A stretch of DNA of 64,000 nucleotides from Alphaproteobacteria bacterium. GTDB taxonomy: Bacteria > Pseudomonadota > Alphaproteobacteria > Reyranellales > Reyranellaceae. Within the stretch, counting starts at the first letter, position 1, and each line of letters opens with the position of its first letter. The notes below the pieces were generated by a model. The model worked only from the letters and a program-made list of their open reading frames with translations. It was not told the DNA's origin and searched no databases. Shown here piece by piece: positions 27,918 to 36,624 of this stretch. The stretch spans positions 62,001 through 126,000 of the forward strand of contig JAFKFK010000011.1 of assembly GCA_017307275.1 (NCBI GenBank). Direction: 5' to 3'. Both the position numbers and the translations under genes were made by a program.

Positions 27918-28301
27918 TTACCCGGCCAGGCGTGCCTGCTTCGCCTCGGCGAAGCCATGCATGCCCATATGCCACTGCAGGGCGACGATGGTGCCTTTGA
28001 TCGGCTGCAGCAGGCCAAGCGACAGGCCGATGATCAGCGGTGTCCAGATGACGGCGTGCAGCCAGTAGGACGGCGCGTAGGCGATCTCCACGAACATGGC
28101 GAACGGCAGGACCAGGTGGCCGACGATGAAGATCGTGAGATAGGCCGGGAAGTCGTCGGCGCGGTGATGGTGCAGGTCTTCGCCGCAGACGTTACAGCGG
28201 TCCGCCACCTTCACGAAGGCACGGAACAGGCGGCCTTCGCCACAGGCCGGGCAGCGTCCGCGGAAGCCGCGCCACAGATAGAGACTGCCATTGCTGGGCA
28301 T
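27918..28301 (-). CDS. DUF983 zinc-ribbon membrane protein
   Basis: A 127-residue protein. The N-terminal zinc ribbon has CPAC and CNVC; two transmembrane segments follow (about residues 54-73 and 83-103). ATG 28301 has GGAGGAGG upstream. DUF983 proteins are often encoded near haem-copper oxidase genes; here the gene is divergent from the MocR-cioAB operon, which keeps the respiratory link. It converges with the asparaginase gene (14-base gap). Confidence 0.88.
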   Translation of the reverse strand: MPSNGSLYLWRGFRGRCPACGEGRLFRAFVKVADRCNVCGEDLHHHRADDFPAYLTIFIVGHLVLPFAMFVEIAYAPSYWLHAVIWTPLIIGLSLGLLQPIKGTIVALQWHMGMHGFAEAKQARLAG

Positions 28302-28326
28302 TTTGTCCTCCTCCAGTTCGCTGCCT

Positions 28327-28352
28327 TGTATGTCCATACGAATAGGCATACA
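28327..28352. promoter_or_regulatory. Palindromic and repeated GTATG/CATAC sites in the MocR divergent region
   Basis: TGTATG (28327-28332) and CATACA (28347-28352) form an inverted repeat. Inside it, GTATG-TC-CATAC (28328-28339) forms a shorter palindrome, and CATAC recurs at 12-base spacing. Another GTATG overlaps the MocR start codon at 28376. MocR regulators usually bind repeated short sites in their own divergent promoter, so this is a likely operator for MocR and DUF983. Confidence 0.5.
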
Positions 28353-28376
28353 TTCAAGTCTGTGTAGGAGAATTGT

Positions 28377-29750
28377 ATGGATTGGAACCCTACAATCGAC
28401 GCTGCGGATGGGCCGGTCTACGAGGGCATCGTCGAAGCCCTGGATCGGGATATCGCCTCGGGCCGCCTTCATCGGGGGCAGCGCCTGCCGACCCATCGCG
28501 CGCTGGCGCGGGCCTTGGGTGTCGATCTCACCACCGTCACGCGTGCCTACAATGAAGCCCGCCGGCGCGGCCTGACCGACGCCCGGGTGGGGCAGGGGAC
28601 GTTCGTGGCGGAGAGCCGGTCGCGACCGGCGCGGGCCGCCGCTGGCATCGCCATCGACTTGTCGATGAATCTACCGCCGCAGCCGATCGAGGCAGATCTC
28701 GAGGGCCGCATCGCGCGCGGCCTTGCGGCGCTCCAGCACGATCATGGCTTCTCCGAGTTCCTGAGCTACCAGCATGCCGGCGGCAGCGACGCGGACCGCA
28801 ACACGGCGGCGCAGTGGCTGCGTCGCCGCGTGCGCACGGCAGAGGCCGACAGGCTGCTAGTGGCGCCGGGAACGCAGTCGACGCTCACCGCTCTGCTGCT
28901 CGCGACGACGAGCCCCGGAGATGTCGTGCTCGTCGATCGACTCACCTATCCGGGATTCAAGGCGGCGGCTGCAGCGCTCGGTGTGCGGCTGGTTGGTGTC
29001 GAAGCAGATGAAGAGGGAATGATCCCGGACGCGTTGGCGGAAGCCGCGCAGCGTCATCGCGCGAAGGCGGTCTATCTCATTCCGACGATGCACAATCCGA
29101 CGACGCTGACCATCGGCACGAAGCGGCGCGAAGACCTCGCCGCGACGATTCGCCGATGCGATCTTCTGCTCTTCGAAGACGACGCTTATGGCTGTCTCGA
29201 TCCGAAGGTGCAGCCGATCGCCGTGCTCATCCCGGAACGCAGCTATCTTGCCGTGAGCCTGTCCAAATGCATCGCGCCGGGCTTGCGTGTGTCGTTTCTG
29301 TTGACGCCCGATCGTGTGGCGGCAGCCGCACTTGCCAATGCGATTCGCACTGTGGCGCAGATGCCGGTGCCGTTGATGGCCGCGCTGGTCATGCGTTGGC
29401 TGGCCGACGGGAGCGCCGATGCGATCGTGTCGGCGGTCGCGACCGAAGCTGCGGCGAGGCAGCGGCTGGCAGCAAAGGCGCTTTCAGGGTACAATTATCG
29501 CGCGCATCCCAAAGGGCTTCACGTCTGGTTGGCGCTGCCCCCGGCATGGACCCGAGCGGAGTTCGCCGCGCATATTCAGCGACAGGGGCTTGCCGTGGTC
29601 ACCAGCGACAGCTTCAGCGTCGACGACCATCCCGAACACGCCATTCGCATCGCGCTCGGTGCGGCACGCAGCCGCTCTGACCTCGTCGTCGCGCTCGATC
29701 TGTTGACGACGGCATTGCGTTCACCGACTTATGCGTCGCGCATCGTCTGA
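28377..29750 (+). CDS. MocR-family (GntR-aminotransferase) transcriptional regulator
   Basis: A 457-residue fusion of a GntR winged helix (about residues 10-78, THRALARALGVDLTTVTRAYNEA) and a fold-type I aminotransferase domain. The PLP lysine is K297 in SLSKCIAPGLR; D268/Y271 and MHNPTT also match PLP-binding sites. It starts at ATG 28377 with AGGAG upstream. Only 26 bases separate it from cioA, so it is probably cotranscribed with the oxidase genes as well as divergent from DUF983. The effector may be PLP or an amino compound. Confidence 0.9.
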   Translation: MDWNPTIDAADGPVYEGIVEALDRDIASGRLHRGQRLPTHRALARALGVDLTTVTRAYNEARRRGLTDARVGQGTFVAESRSRPARAAAGIAIDLSMNLPPQPIEADLEGRIARGLAALQHDHGFSEFLSYQHAGGSDADRNTAAQWLRRRVRTAEADRLLVAPGTQSTLTALLLATTSPGDVVLVDRLTYPGFKAAAAALGVRLVGVEADEEGMIPDALAEAAQRHRAKAVYLIPTMHNPTTLTIGTKRREDLAATIRRCDLLLFEDDAYGCLDPKVQPIAVLIPERSYLAVSLSKCIAPGLRVSFLLTPDRVAAAALANAIRTVAQMPVPLMAALVMRWLADGSADAIVSAVATEAAARQRLAAKALSGYNYRAHPKGLHVWLALPPAWTRAEFAAHIQRQGLAVVTSDSFSVDDHPEHAIRIALGAARSRSDLVVALDLLTTALRSPTYASRIV

Positions 29751-29776
29751 GGCGATCTACCGCCAAGGAGAACATC

Positions 29777-31195
29777 ATGTTCGAAGCCTTCGATGCAGTC
29801 TTTCTCGCAAGACTGCAGTTCGCCTTCACGGTGTCGTTCCATTTCATCTTCCCGTCATTTTCGATCGGGCTCGCAAGCTATCTCGCCGTGCTCGAGGCGC
29901 TATGGCTGTGGACGGGCCGCTCGGTCTATCTCGATCTCTTTAAATATTGGCTGAAGATCTTCGCGCTTACCTTCGGCATGGGTGTCGTCTCGGGCATCGT
30001 CATGTCCTACCAGTTCGGTACCAACTGGTCGGTCTTCTCCGACAAGGCGGGGCCGGTGATCGGGCCGCTGATGGCCTACGAGGTGCTGACGGCCTTCTTC
30101 CTCGAAGCGGGCTTCCTGGGCGTCATGCTGTTCGGCATGAACAGGGTCGGCAAGTCGCTGCATTTCGTAGCTACGCTTGCCGTCGCAGTCGGCACCTTCA
30201 TCTCTGCCTTCTGGATCCTGTCGGCCAATAGCTGGATGCAGACGCCGACCGGCCATCTGATCAACGCCGCCGGCCAGTTCGTGCCGAATGACTGGTGGGC
30301 GATCATCTTCAATCCGTCCTTCCCCTATCGCCTCGTCCACACGGTGTTCGCGGCCTATCTGACGACGGCATTGGTGGTTGGTGGTGTCGGAGCCTGGCAC
30401 CTTCTGCGCGAACGCACCAATGAAGGCGCGCGCGTCATGTTCTCCATGGCGATGGGCATGATTACCGTCGTCGCGCCATTGCAGATCTTCGCGGGCGATC
30501 AGCACGGCTTGAACACGCTGGAGCATCAGCCGGTCAAGGTCATGGCCATGGAGGGGCACTTCAAGAACTACCCTGACGGCGCACCCCTGGTGCTGTTCGG
30601 CTGGCCTGATCAGGCGGCAGGCGAGATGAAGTATTCGGTGGAAATCCCGAAAGCGTCGTCGCTGATCCTGAAGCACGCCTGGGACGCGCCCCTCAAGGGA
30701 TTCGAGTCGGTCGATCGCAAGGATTGGCCGCCAATAGCGATCGTGTTCTGGGCTTTCCGCATCATGGTCGGGCTCGGCATGCTGATGCTGGCGTTGGCGG
30801 CGTTCAGCTTGCTCGCCCGTGTCCGCAAGCGGCTTTACGACTGGACCTTGCTGCATCGCTTCGCGGTTGCGATGGGGCCGGCCGGATTCGTGGCCGTGAT
30901 CGCAGGTTGGGTAACGACCGAAGTCGGACGGCAGCCCTTCACGGTCTACGGACTGCTGCGCACGGTCGATTCCGCCTCGCCGCTCGCGGCGCCGGCTGTC
31001 GGTGCGTCGTTGCTGGCCTTCGTCGTCGTTTACTTCATCGTGTTCGGGGCGGGTGTCTATTACATCCTGAAACTGATGAGCCATTCGCCGCATCGAGGTG
31101 AGGAGGGGCCGCAACGCGACCATCCGGTGCGTGCAGCGGGCATCACACCCGGCCCCGCGGTTGCCGAATCAATCGCCGGCGGTAAGGAGGTCTGA
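29777..31195 (+). CDS. cioA: Cytochrome bd-type (cyanide-insensitive) ubiquinol oxidase subunit I
   Basis: A 472-residue membrane haem protein that passes quinol electrons to oxygen. H22 in the VSFHFIFPSFSIG helix is a haem ligand; YEVLTAFFLEAGFLGVMLFG carries the proton-channel Glu residues, and the GRQP motif near the C-terminus reads EVGRQPFTVYG. The Q-loop is short, which marks the CIO/CioA type rather than E. coli CydA. RBS AAGGAG at about 29765. cioB starts 2 bases after its stop. Confidence 0.93.
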   Translation: MFEAFDAVFLARLQFAFTVSFHFIFPSFSIGLASYLAVLEALWLWTGRSVYLDLFKYWLKIFALTFGMGVVSGIVMSYQFGTNWSVFSDKAGPVIGPLMAYEVLTAFFLEAGFLGVMLFGMNRVGKSLHFVATLAVAVGTFISAFWILSANSWMQTPTGHLINAAGQFVPNDWWAIIFNPSFPYRLVHTVFAAYLTTALVVGGVGAWHLLRERTNEGARVMFSMAMGMITVVAPLQIFAGDQHGLNTLEHQPVKVMAMEGHFKNYPDGAPLVLFGWPDQAAGEMKYSVEIPKASSLILKHAWDAPLKGFESVDRKDWPPIAIVFWAFRIMVGLGMLMLALAAFSLLARVRKRLYDWTLLHRFAVAMGPAGFVAVIAGWVTTEVGRQPFTVYGLLRTVDSASPLAAPAVGASLLAFVVVYFIVFGAGVYYILKLMSHSPHRGEEGPQRDHPVRAAGITPGPAVAESIAGGKEV

Positions 31196-31197
31196 TC

Positions 31198-32205
31198 ATG
31201 CCCTTCGGTCTCGACCTGCCCACCATCTGGGCCTTCATCATCGCCTTCGCGATCTTTGCCTATGTCGTTATGGACGGCTTCGATCTCGGCATCGGCATCC
31301 TGTTCCCCGTGTTGCCCGTGGGCCGCGAGCGCGACAGCGCCATGAACTCGATCGCGCCTGTCTGGGACGGCAACGAAACCTGGCTGGTGCTCGGTGGCGG
31401 CGGCCTGATGGCGGCCTTTCCGCTGGCCTACGGCATGATCCTGTCGGCGCTCTATGCGCCGATCATCGCCATGTTGCTGGCGCTGATCTTCCGCGGTGTC
31501 GCCTTCGAGTTCCGCTGGCGCGATCCTGGCCATCGCGCGGCCTGGGACTTCGCCTTCAGCCTCGGCTCGATCGTCGCGACCTTTGCGCAAGGCGTCACCT
31601 TGGGCGCATTGCTTCAGGGTATTGCCGTCGAAGGCCGCAACTATGTCGGCGGCTGGTTCGACTGGCTGACGCCGTTCAGCATCCTGGTCGGCCTAAGCCT
31701 GGTGATCGGCTATGCCCTGCTGGGCGCGACCTGGCTGATCATGAAGAGCGAAGGCTCGCTGCAGGCGCGTTGCTATCGGCTGGCCTTCGGGCTTGGCATC
31801 GGCGTGATCCTGGCCATGGCAGCGGTGAGTGCGGCGACGCCGTTCCTGCGCGACGCCTATTGGCAGCGCTGGTTTGCGTGGCCACAGGTGCTGTTTACCG
31901 CACAGGTCCCGTTGCTCGTCGCCATCGCCACGGTCGTCTTCTTCTGGAGCCTGAAGCGGCTGCATCACTACACGCCGTTTCTGGCCGCGCTGGGGCTGTT
32001 TGCACTGGGCCTCATCGGCCTCGGCATCAGCCTCTTCCCCTATGTGGTGCCGCCCGTCATCTCCATCTGGGACGCGGCCGCTCCAGACTCCAGCCTGAAG
32101 TTCATGCTGGTTGGAGCCGTGATCATGGTGCCGATCATCCTTGCCTACACCGGCTATTCCTATTGGGTGTTCCGCGGCAAGACCGGCCACGAGGGCTATC
32201 ACTGA
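31198..32205 (+). CDS. cioB: Cytochrome bd-type ubiquinol oxidase subunit II
   Basis: A 335-residue membrane subunit with about eight or nine transmembrane helices. FVVMDGFDLGIGILFP-type N-terminus (YVVMDGFDLGIGILFP) and NSIAPVWDGNETWLVLGGGGLMAAFP are the family marks. It pairs with CioA in the inner membrane. Its TGA shares one base with the ATG of the tiny DUF2474 gene that follows. Confidence 0.93.
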   Translation: MPFGLDLPTIWAFIIAFAIFAYVVMDGFDLGIGILFPVLPVGRERDSAMNSIAPVWDGNETWLVLGGGGLMAAFPLAYGMILSALYAPIIAMLLALIFRGVAFEFRWRDPGHRAAWDFAFSLGSIVATFAQGVTLGALLQGIAVEGRNYVGGWFDWLTPFSILVGLSLVIGYALLGATWLIMKSEGSLQARCYRLAFGLGIGVILAMAAVSAATPFLRDAYWQRWFAWPQVLFTAQVPLLVAIATVVFFWSLKRLHHYTPFLAALGLFALGLIGLGISLFPYVVPPVISIWDAAAPDSSLKFMLVGAVIMVPIILAYTGYSYWVFRGKTGHEGYH

Positions 32206-32306
32206 TGCCGGCGCCACGGCAGTGGCTGTGGTTCGTCGGTCTCTGGGTAGCCGGAGTGGGTGCCACGGCGCTCGTCGGCTACGCGATCAAGATCTGGCTG
32301 AAGTAG
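32205..32306 (+). CDS. DUF2474-type 33-residue membrane peptide of the bd oxidase
   Basis: A 33-residue protein with one transmembrane helix (LWFVGLWVAGVGATALVGY) flanked by basic residues. The ATG overlaps the cioB stop (TGATG), so translation is coupled. Its size and position match the DUF2474 peptides encoded after cioAB, the counterpart of CydX in other bd oxidases, which stabilise the complex. It is shorter than most gene-calling cut-offs. Confidence 0.85.
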   Translation: MPAPRQWLWFVGLWVAGVGATALVGYAIKIWLK

Positions 32307-32312
32307 CCTGCT

Positions 32313-32660
32313 CTAGGTCGTGCGGCGCGTCGGCCGGCAGTTGAAGGCGACCGGCACACCGGCGACGGGCTTCAGCACGGCGGCGTCGTCGCGGCCGCTC
32401 CATTCATAGCTCGAGTCGGCATAGCGGAAGCCTTGGCCGGTGGCTTGATATTCAAGCCGCCACGTCTTGTCGCCCTGGGTCACGGAGGCCCGGTTGCGGG
32501 CATAGACCACGGTCACTTCCTTGCGGCCGTCGCAAATATAGGCAATGCCGGTGGGCGTCGCCTCATCGGGCGCGGGGCGCGGGATGGTGGTCGTCACCGG
32601 CTGTTGCTGGCCGGTGCATCCGGCTACCAGAATCATCGCGGCAATCGACAGACGCTTCAT
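32313..32660 (-). CDS. MliC-like lipoprotein (possible lysozyme inhibitor)
   Basis: A 115-residue lipoprotein: signal with lipobox VAGC, Cys at residue 15. The mature part reads IAYICDGRKEVTVVYARN, then GFRYADSSYEWSGRDDAAVL, and ends near a second Cys (FNC); this is the C-type lysozyme inhibitor (MliC/PliC) layout, in which the two Cys form a disulfide. Members protect against lysozyme in the periplasm. ATG 32660 is preferred over an upstream start because of the lipoprotein signal. Divergent from an alpha/beta hydrolase. Confidence 0.7.
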   Translation of the reverse strand: MKRLSIAAMILVAGCTGQQQPVTTTIPRPAPDEATPTGIAYICDGRKEVTVVYARNRASVTQGDKTWRLEYQATGQGFRYADSSYEWSGRDDAAVLKPVAGVPVAFNCRPTRRTT

Positions 32661-32712
32661 CGTGCGCTTTCCTCCTGCGGCGGGACCATACGCAAATCGC
32701 CGAGGAGACGGA

Positions 32713-33507
32713 ATGCCCCTGTTCAAACTGCGCGACGGCGCCGAGCTCTATTACGAGCAGCACGGTAGCGGCCCGCCGCTGTTTCTGGTCCCTGGCCTTG
32801 GTGGTGACAGCCGCTGGTGGGGCGAAAACGTCGCAGAGCTTGCTCGCCGGTTCACAGTGATCGTGCATGATCATCGCGGTACCGGCCGCAGCACCCTGTC
32901 GAGAATCACCTACAGCGTCAGTCAAATGGCTGACGATGCGCTGCAGCTCATCGAGGGGCTGGGCTACGACAAGGTCCATTGGTGCGGCCACTCCACCGGC
33001 GGCGCGATGGGCCAGGTTCTGGCGATCGAGCATCCGGGGCGTATCGACCGGCTGGTGCTGAGCGCCACCTGGGCCAAGACCGACGCTTTCTTTCGGCGCC
33101 TGTTCGAGGTGCGTTCTTTGATGCTGAAGGAGCTGGGCCCGCTGGCCTATCTCAAGTCGAGCGCATTGGCTCTCAACATGCCCTCGTGGGTCCGTGACCA
33201 CGATGCCGACCTCGTGGCGGCCGAAACCAAGGCCCAGGAGACCATCCCGATCCCCGAGATCGTGCTGTCCCGGATCGCCGCCATCGTCGCGCACGACAGG
33301 CGCGAGCAGTTACAGAAAGTGCAGGCGCCGACGCTTGCGATCTGCGCCCGCGACGACACGGTGACGCCGCTCTACTTCACCGAGGACCTGGTGCGGCTGA
33401 TCCCGGGCGCACGGGCCTATGTGCTGCCCGACGGCGGCCATGCATATCCGAACGTGCATGGCGGTGAATTTCGTCGTGTAATGACCTCCTTCCTGCTGGA
33501 GTGCTGA
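32713..33507 (+). CDS. Alpha/beta-fold hydrolase
   Basis: A 264-residue alpha/beta hydrolase. HGSGPPLFLVPGLGGDSRWW supplies the oxyanion-hole strand, HDHRGTGRS the next loop, GHSTGG the nucleophile elbow (Ser), CARDDTVTP the acid and DGGHAYPN the catalytic His. The pattern resembles 3-oxoadipate enol-lactonase- and RutD-like enzymes. ATG 32713 has GAGGAGACG upstream. An M20 amidohydrolase follows 5 bases later on the same strand. Confidence 0.9.
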   Translation: MPLFKLRDGAELYYEQHGSGPPLFLVPGLGGDSRWWGENVAELARRFTVIVHDHRGTGRSTLSRITYSVSQMADDALQLIEGLGYDKVHWCGHSTGGAMGQVLAIEHPGRIDRLVLSATWAKTDAFFRRLFEVRSLMLKELGPLAYLKSSALALNMPSWVRDHDADLVAAETKAQETIPIPEIVLSRIAAIVAHDRREQLQKVQAPTLAICARDDTVTPLYFTEDLVRLIPGARAYVLPDGGHAYPNVHGGEFRRVMTSFLLEC

Positions 33508-33512
33508 AGCCT

Positions 33513-34688
33513 ATGAAGATCGAACCGCAGATTGCCGTCGCCGCTGCCGAGCTGACCGCCATCCGGCGCGACATCCACGCCCATCCCGAACTCGGCTTCG
33601 AGGAAGAGCGCACCAGCACCATCGTGGCGCAGAAGCTGAAGGAGTGGGGTTGCGAGGTCACGACCGGCATCGGCAAGACCGGCGTCGTCGGTACGATCCG
33701 CGTCGGCAACAATCCGCGCGCCATCGGCCTCCGGGCCGACATGGATGCGCTGCCGATGGACGAACACAACACTTTCGATCACCGCAGCCGCCATTCTGGC
33801 CGTATGCATGCCTGCGGTCACGACGGCCATACGGCGATGCTGCTGGGGGCGGCCAAGTATCTCTCCGCCACCCGCAACTTCGACGGCACCGTGCACTTCA
33901 TCTTTCAGCCCGCCGAGGAGGGCCGCGGTGGCGCCGAGGCGATGGTCAAGGATGGGCTGTTCCAGAAATTCCCCTGCGAGATCATCTTCGGGATGCACAA
34001 CAGGCCGAAGCTCGATGTCGGCAAGTTCGCGATCCGCTCCGGCCCGCAGATGGCGGGCGGCGGCCTGTTCGACATCCACATCACCGGCAAGGGCGCCCAT
34101 GGCGCGCGGCCCGAGAGCGGCATCGACCCGGTGATCATCGCGACCCAGATCATCTCAGCCCTGCAGAGCGTGGTCTCGCGCAACATCTCGGCGCTCGATT
34201 CGGCTGTGATCTCGGTGACGCAGATGCATGCTGGCGACGCCTACAACGTCATCCCGAACGAAGCGGTCCTGCGCGGCACCATCCGGGCCTTCCGCAAGGA
34301 GACGATGGCGCTGGTCAAGGAGCGCATCGAGACGATCTCGACCGGCATCGCCAAGACTCTCGGCGGCACGGCCAAGGCCGATGTGCGGATCGTCTTCCCG
34401 CCGCTGGTCAACGATCCCAACGCCGTGAAGTTCATCGCCGACGTCGCGGCGGAGATCGTGGGACCGGAGAACATGAACCGCGAAGGCCCCTATGTGATGG
34501 CCTCCGAGGATTTCTCCTACATGCTCGAACAGGTGCCGGGCGCCTTCATCAACATCGGCAACGGCGGTGGCGAAGGCGGCTGCGAGGTGCACAATCCGGG
34601 ATACGACTTCAACGACGAGGCGCTCACGCTGGGCTCGACCCTGTGGGCACGCGTCGTCGAGAAGCGGCTGGCCAAGGACGCACGTTGA
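33513..34688 (+). CDS. M20-family amidohydrolase (hippurate hydrolase/aminoacylase type)
   Basis: A 391-residue metalloamidohydrolase. RRDIHAHPELGFEE near the start, HACGHDGHT at 99-107 (metal ligands C101 and H103) and QPAEEG (catalytic Glu near 135) are clear. Members remove acyl groups from N-acyl amino acids, or the IAA-amino acid type conjugates. It starts at ATG 33513 with GGAG somewhat far upstream (a GTG at 33501 is possible). Its stop TGA overlaps the TTG start of the next gene. Confidence 0.9.
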   Translation: MKIEPQIAVAAAELTAIRRDIHAHPELGFEEERTSTIVAQKLKEWGCEVTTGIGKTGVVGTIRVGNNPRAIGLRADMDALPMDEHNTFDHRSRHSGRMHACGHDGHTAMLLGAAKYLSATRNFDGTVHFIFQPAEEGRGGAEAMVKDGLFQKFPCEIIFGMHNRPKLDVGKFAIRSGPQMAGGGLFDIHITGKGAHGARPESGIDPVIIATQIISALQSVVSRNISALDSAVISVTQMHAGDAYNVIPNEAVLRGTIRAFRKETMALVKERIETISTGIAKTLGGTAKADVRIVFPPLVNDPNAVKFIADVAAEIVGPENMNREGPYVMASEDFSYMLEQVPGAFINIGNGGGEGGCEVHNPGYDFNDEALTLGSTLWARVVEKRLAKDAR

Positions 34689-35206
34689 GCGAACAGAACA
34701 AACACTGGCTGCTGCGCGATCTGCCGTATGCAGCCATGCTGGCCCTGGCCGTCGGCGGCATCGTGCTATCGGGCTTCCGGGGCCTGACGACCTACTACTA
34801 CTGGATGGCGCTCGCCCCGGTATACGGCCTTGCCTGCATCCTGTCTGGCTGGCGGGCAACCGATAAGACCTCCGAGCATGTCCGGCTTGTCGTGACTCAG
34901 GCCCTGCATTGGCTCGCCTTTCTGGCGGCAATGGCCCTGATGTTCATGCCGGAAGTGCGCGGTGTCGTGAACGACAACGCAACGAGCCTCGCGCTCCTGA
35001 TCCTGCTGGCGCTGGGGACCTTCGTGGCCGGCGTCCATGCCCGGGTCTGGCGCATCTGTCTTGTCGGTGTGTTCCTGGCGCTCGCCGTGCCGGCCGTAGC
35101 CTGGGTCCAGGATTCGGCGATGCTCCTGCTGGTTGCCGGCATGCTGATTGTCGTGGTCGCGGCGGCCTTCCTCTGGCTGCGGCGCCGTGAGGGGGGCGGG
35201 GCATGA
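34685..35206 (+). CDS. Small multi-pass membrane protein of unknown function
   Basis: A 173-residue protein with about five hydrophobic helices (near residues 15-32, 38-54, 75-92, 102-118 and 125-165). The start is TTG 34685 inside TTGA, overlapping the amidohydrolase stop, with AAGGA about 7 bases upstream. No ATG fits the start of the conserved hydrophobic region. It is followed by an ATGA overlap with the isomerase gene. I do not recognise a family. Confidence 0.75.
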   Translation: MSEQNKHWLLRDLPYAAMLALAVGGIVLSGFRGLTTYYYWMALAPVYGLACILSGWRATDKTSEHVRLVVTQALHWLAFLAAMALMFMPEVRGVVNDNATSLALLILLALGTFVAGVHARVWRICLVGVFLALAVPAVAWVQDSAMLLLVAGMLIVVVAAAFLWLRRREGGGA

Positions 35207-35820
35207 GTGGCCGTCCCACGGTCATCGTCTGGAGCGACTACATCAGCCCCTACGCCTTTGTTGCCAAGGCCTGGGCCTATGCACTCGAAGCGGACTACGA
35301 CCTCACGCTCGACTGGCGGCCCTATACGCTGGATATCGCGTCTTTCCAGGGATCGGTCGAGCAGCGCGACCCGCATCACTGGCGGCGGGTCCGCTACGCC
35401 TACATGGATGCGCGTCGCTTCGCCAACAAGCAGGGCCTGACCCTGATGGGGCCGAAGAAGATCTTCTACGCCCGTCCGGTCAACGCCGGCATGCTGTATG
35501 CCCAGGAGCACGGCGTGTTCCAGGCCTACAACGACCGCGCCTTCGAACGTTTCTGGCGTCGCGATCTTGATCCTGAAAGTGTCGAGGCCGTCGCGGCTTT
35601 GCTGGAGCAGTGCGGTGCGCCTGCTGGCTTCGCGTCGTTCTACGCCGGCGAGGGCGGGATCAGGCACGACCAACTCCGCACCGAGGCTGAGGCCTCGGGC
35701 ATCTTCGGCGTGCCGTCCTTCGTCTTCGACGGCGAACTGTTTTGGGGTGGCGACCGGGTCCTCCTGCTGCGCGAGCGGCTGGATGATAAAGGTGTCACCC
35801 GCCGCCGCAGCAGCAACTAG
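35203..35820 (+). CDS. DsbA-fold 2-hydroxychromene-2-carboxylate isomerase family protein
   Basis: A 205-residue thioredoxin-fold protein of the HCCA isomerase/GST-kappa group. The N-terminal WSDYISPYAF replaces the CxxC of DsbA with the Ser-Pro type found in HCCA isomerases; GIFGVPSFVFDGELFWGGDR near the end is the conserved cis-Pro segment. The family uses glutathione in naphthalene-type degradation. It overlaps the membrane gene by 4 bases and ends the run that begins with the alpha/beta hydrolase. Confidence 0.85.
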   Translation: MSGRPTVIVWSDYISPYAFVAKAWAYALEADYDLTLDWRPYTLDIASFQGSVEQRDPHHWRRVRYAYMDARRFANKQGLTLMGPKKIFYARPVNAGMLYAQEHGVFQAYNDRAFERFWRRDLDPESVEAVAALLEQCGAPAGFASFYAGEGGIRHDQLRTEAEASGIFGVPSFVFDGELFWGGDRVLLLRERLDDKGVTRRRSSN

Positions 35821-35827
35821 CAATAAC

Positions 35828-36211
35828 TCAGCTCGGGGGCCGGTCGAGTGTCCGCTCGACCCGCTCGTGCAGGTTCTTGACCTCGCCGCGTTGCTTGCGC
35901 GACTTCTCCTTGATCAGACGCTTGGCCCGCCGGAAGGCATCGTTGACGGCGAACACAGGATCGGCGAAGCGCGAGTCATCCTGTGGCGTCTGATCGACAT
36001 TGATGTCGATATTGCCCGGCAGCACGAGATGGATGTTGATGCTGTAGAGGTTGCTGGTGCGATGGTGACGGTCAGGCACTTGCACGACGACCTGGCATGA
36101 CGTCAGCCGGCCATGCAGCCGTTCCAGCGTGTCGAGGTGCTCGGAGATCAGGTTGGTCAGCCCCTCGCTGGGCGTGCTGCCCTGAAAGCTGATCCGTACG
36201 GGTGTTTCCAT
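35828..36211 (-). CDS. HPF/RaiA-family ribosome-associated protein
   Basis: A 127-residue protein. ISFQGSTPSEGLTNLISEHLDTLERLHGRLTSCQVVV is the beta-alpha start of the sigma-54 modulation/HPF fold, and the C-terminus is rich in Arg and Lys (RRAKRLIKEKSRKQRGEVKNL). Such proteins bind the 30S subunit and silence ribosomes. ATG 36211 with GGAGGG upstream is preferred over a GTG at 36235. It is of the short type, without the dimerisation domain of long HPF. Confidence 0.75.
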   Translation of the reverse strand: METPVRISFQGSTPSEGLTNLISEHLDTLERLHGRLTSCQVVVQVPDRHHRTSNLYSINIHLVLPGNIDINVDQTPQDDSRFADPVFAVNDAFRRAKRLIKEKSRKQRGEVKNLHERVERTLDRPPS

Positions 36212-36308
36212 TGGAGCCCTCCGCTGCTTGATCACTCCCCCGTGGGGATGAACGTAGCATGACAGCGGGTGGTTGCGGACTCCAGTACCAGCTCGGACGA
36301 TGCGTCCG

Positions 36309-36560
36309 CTAGTCGCCGGCTGCGACGGCCGTGGCGCGCTCAGGATTGGCCGGCTGCACCGTGCGATGGCTCACCATACGGTGATGGAGGGTGCGGATGG
36401 TGTCGCTGCCCCTCGTCAGGCAGAGCCAAGGGAAGAGGCCGTGAACGAAGCAGGCCAGCGCTCCGGCGAACATGCGGCCACCGAAGCCGAACGCCATACC
36501 CATATGCTGAAAGTAGGTTTCGTTGACCGAGGCGGGATGGTCGGTGAAGCGCTTGAGCAT
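36309..36560 (-). CDS. DUF6356 small membrane protein
   Basis: An 83-residue protein. MLKRFTDHPASVNETYFQHM followed by FGGRMFAGALACFVHGLFPWL and TIRTLHHRM matches the DUF6356 family (capsule biosynthesis-like), with one hydrophobic segment near residues 29-47. Function is unknown. It is divergent from an Lrp-type regulator with 91 bases between starts. Confidence 0.75.
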   Translation of the reverse strand: MLKRFTDHPASVNETYFQHMGMAFGFGGRMFAGALACFVHGLFPWLCLTRGSDTIRTLHHRMVSHRTVQPANPERATAVAAGD

Positions 36561-36624
36561 GGCAAGAATTCTACCGGTCGCAGCGGGAAACGGCTTGCTA
36601 CCTTTGCGCCAAACCCGGCAGATT

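Noticed and set aside
27901..27927. Short hairpin and TGATTA direct repeat between the asparaginase and DUF983 stops
   Set aside because: CCGGG/CCCGG is only 5 bp and no T-run follows, so it is not a convincing terminator.
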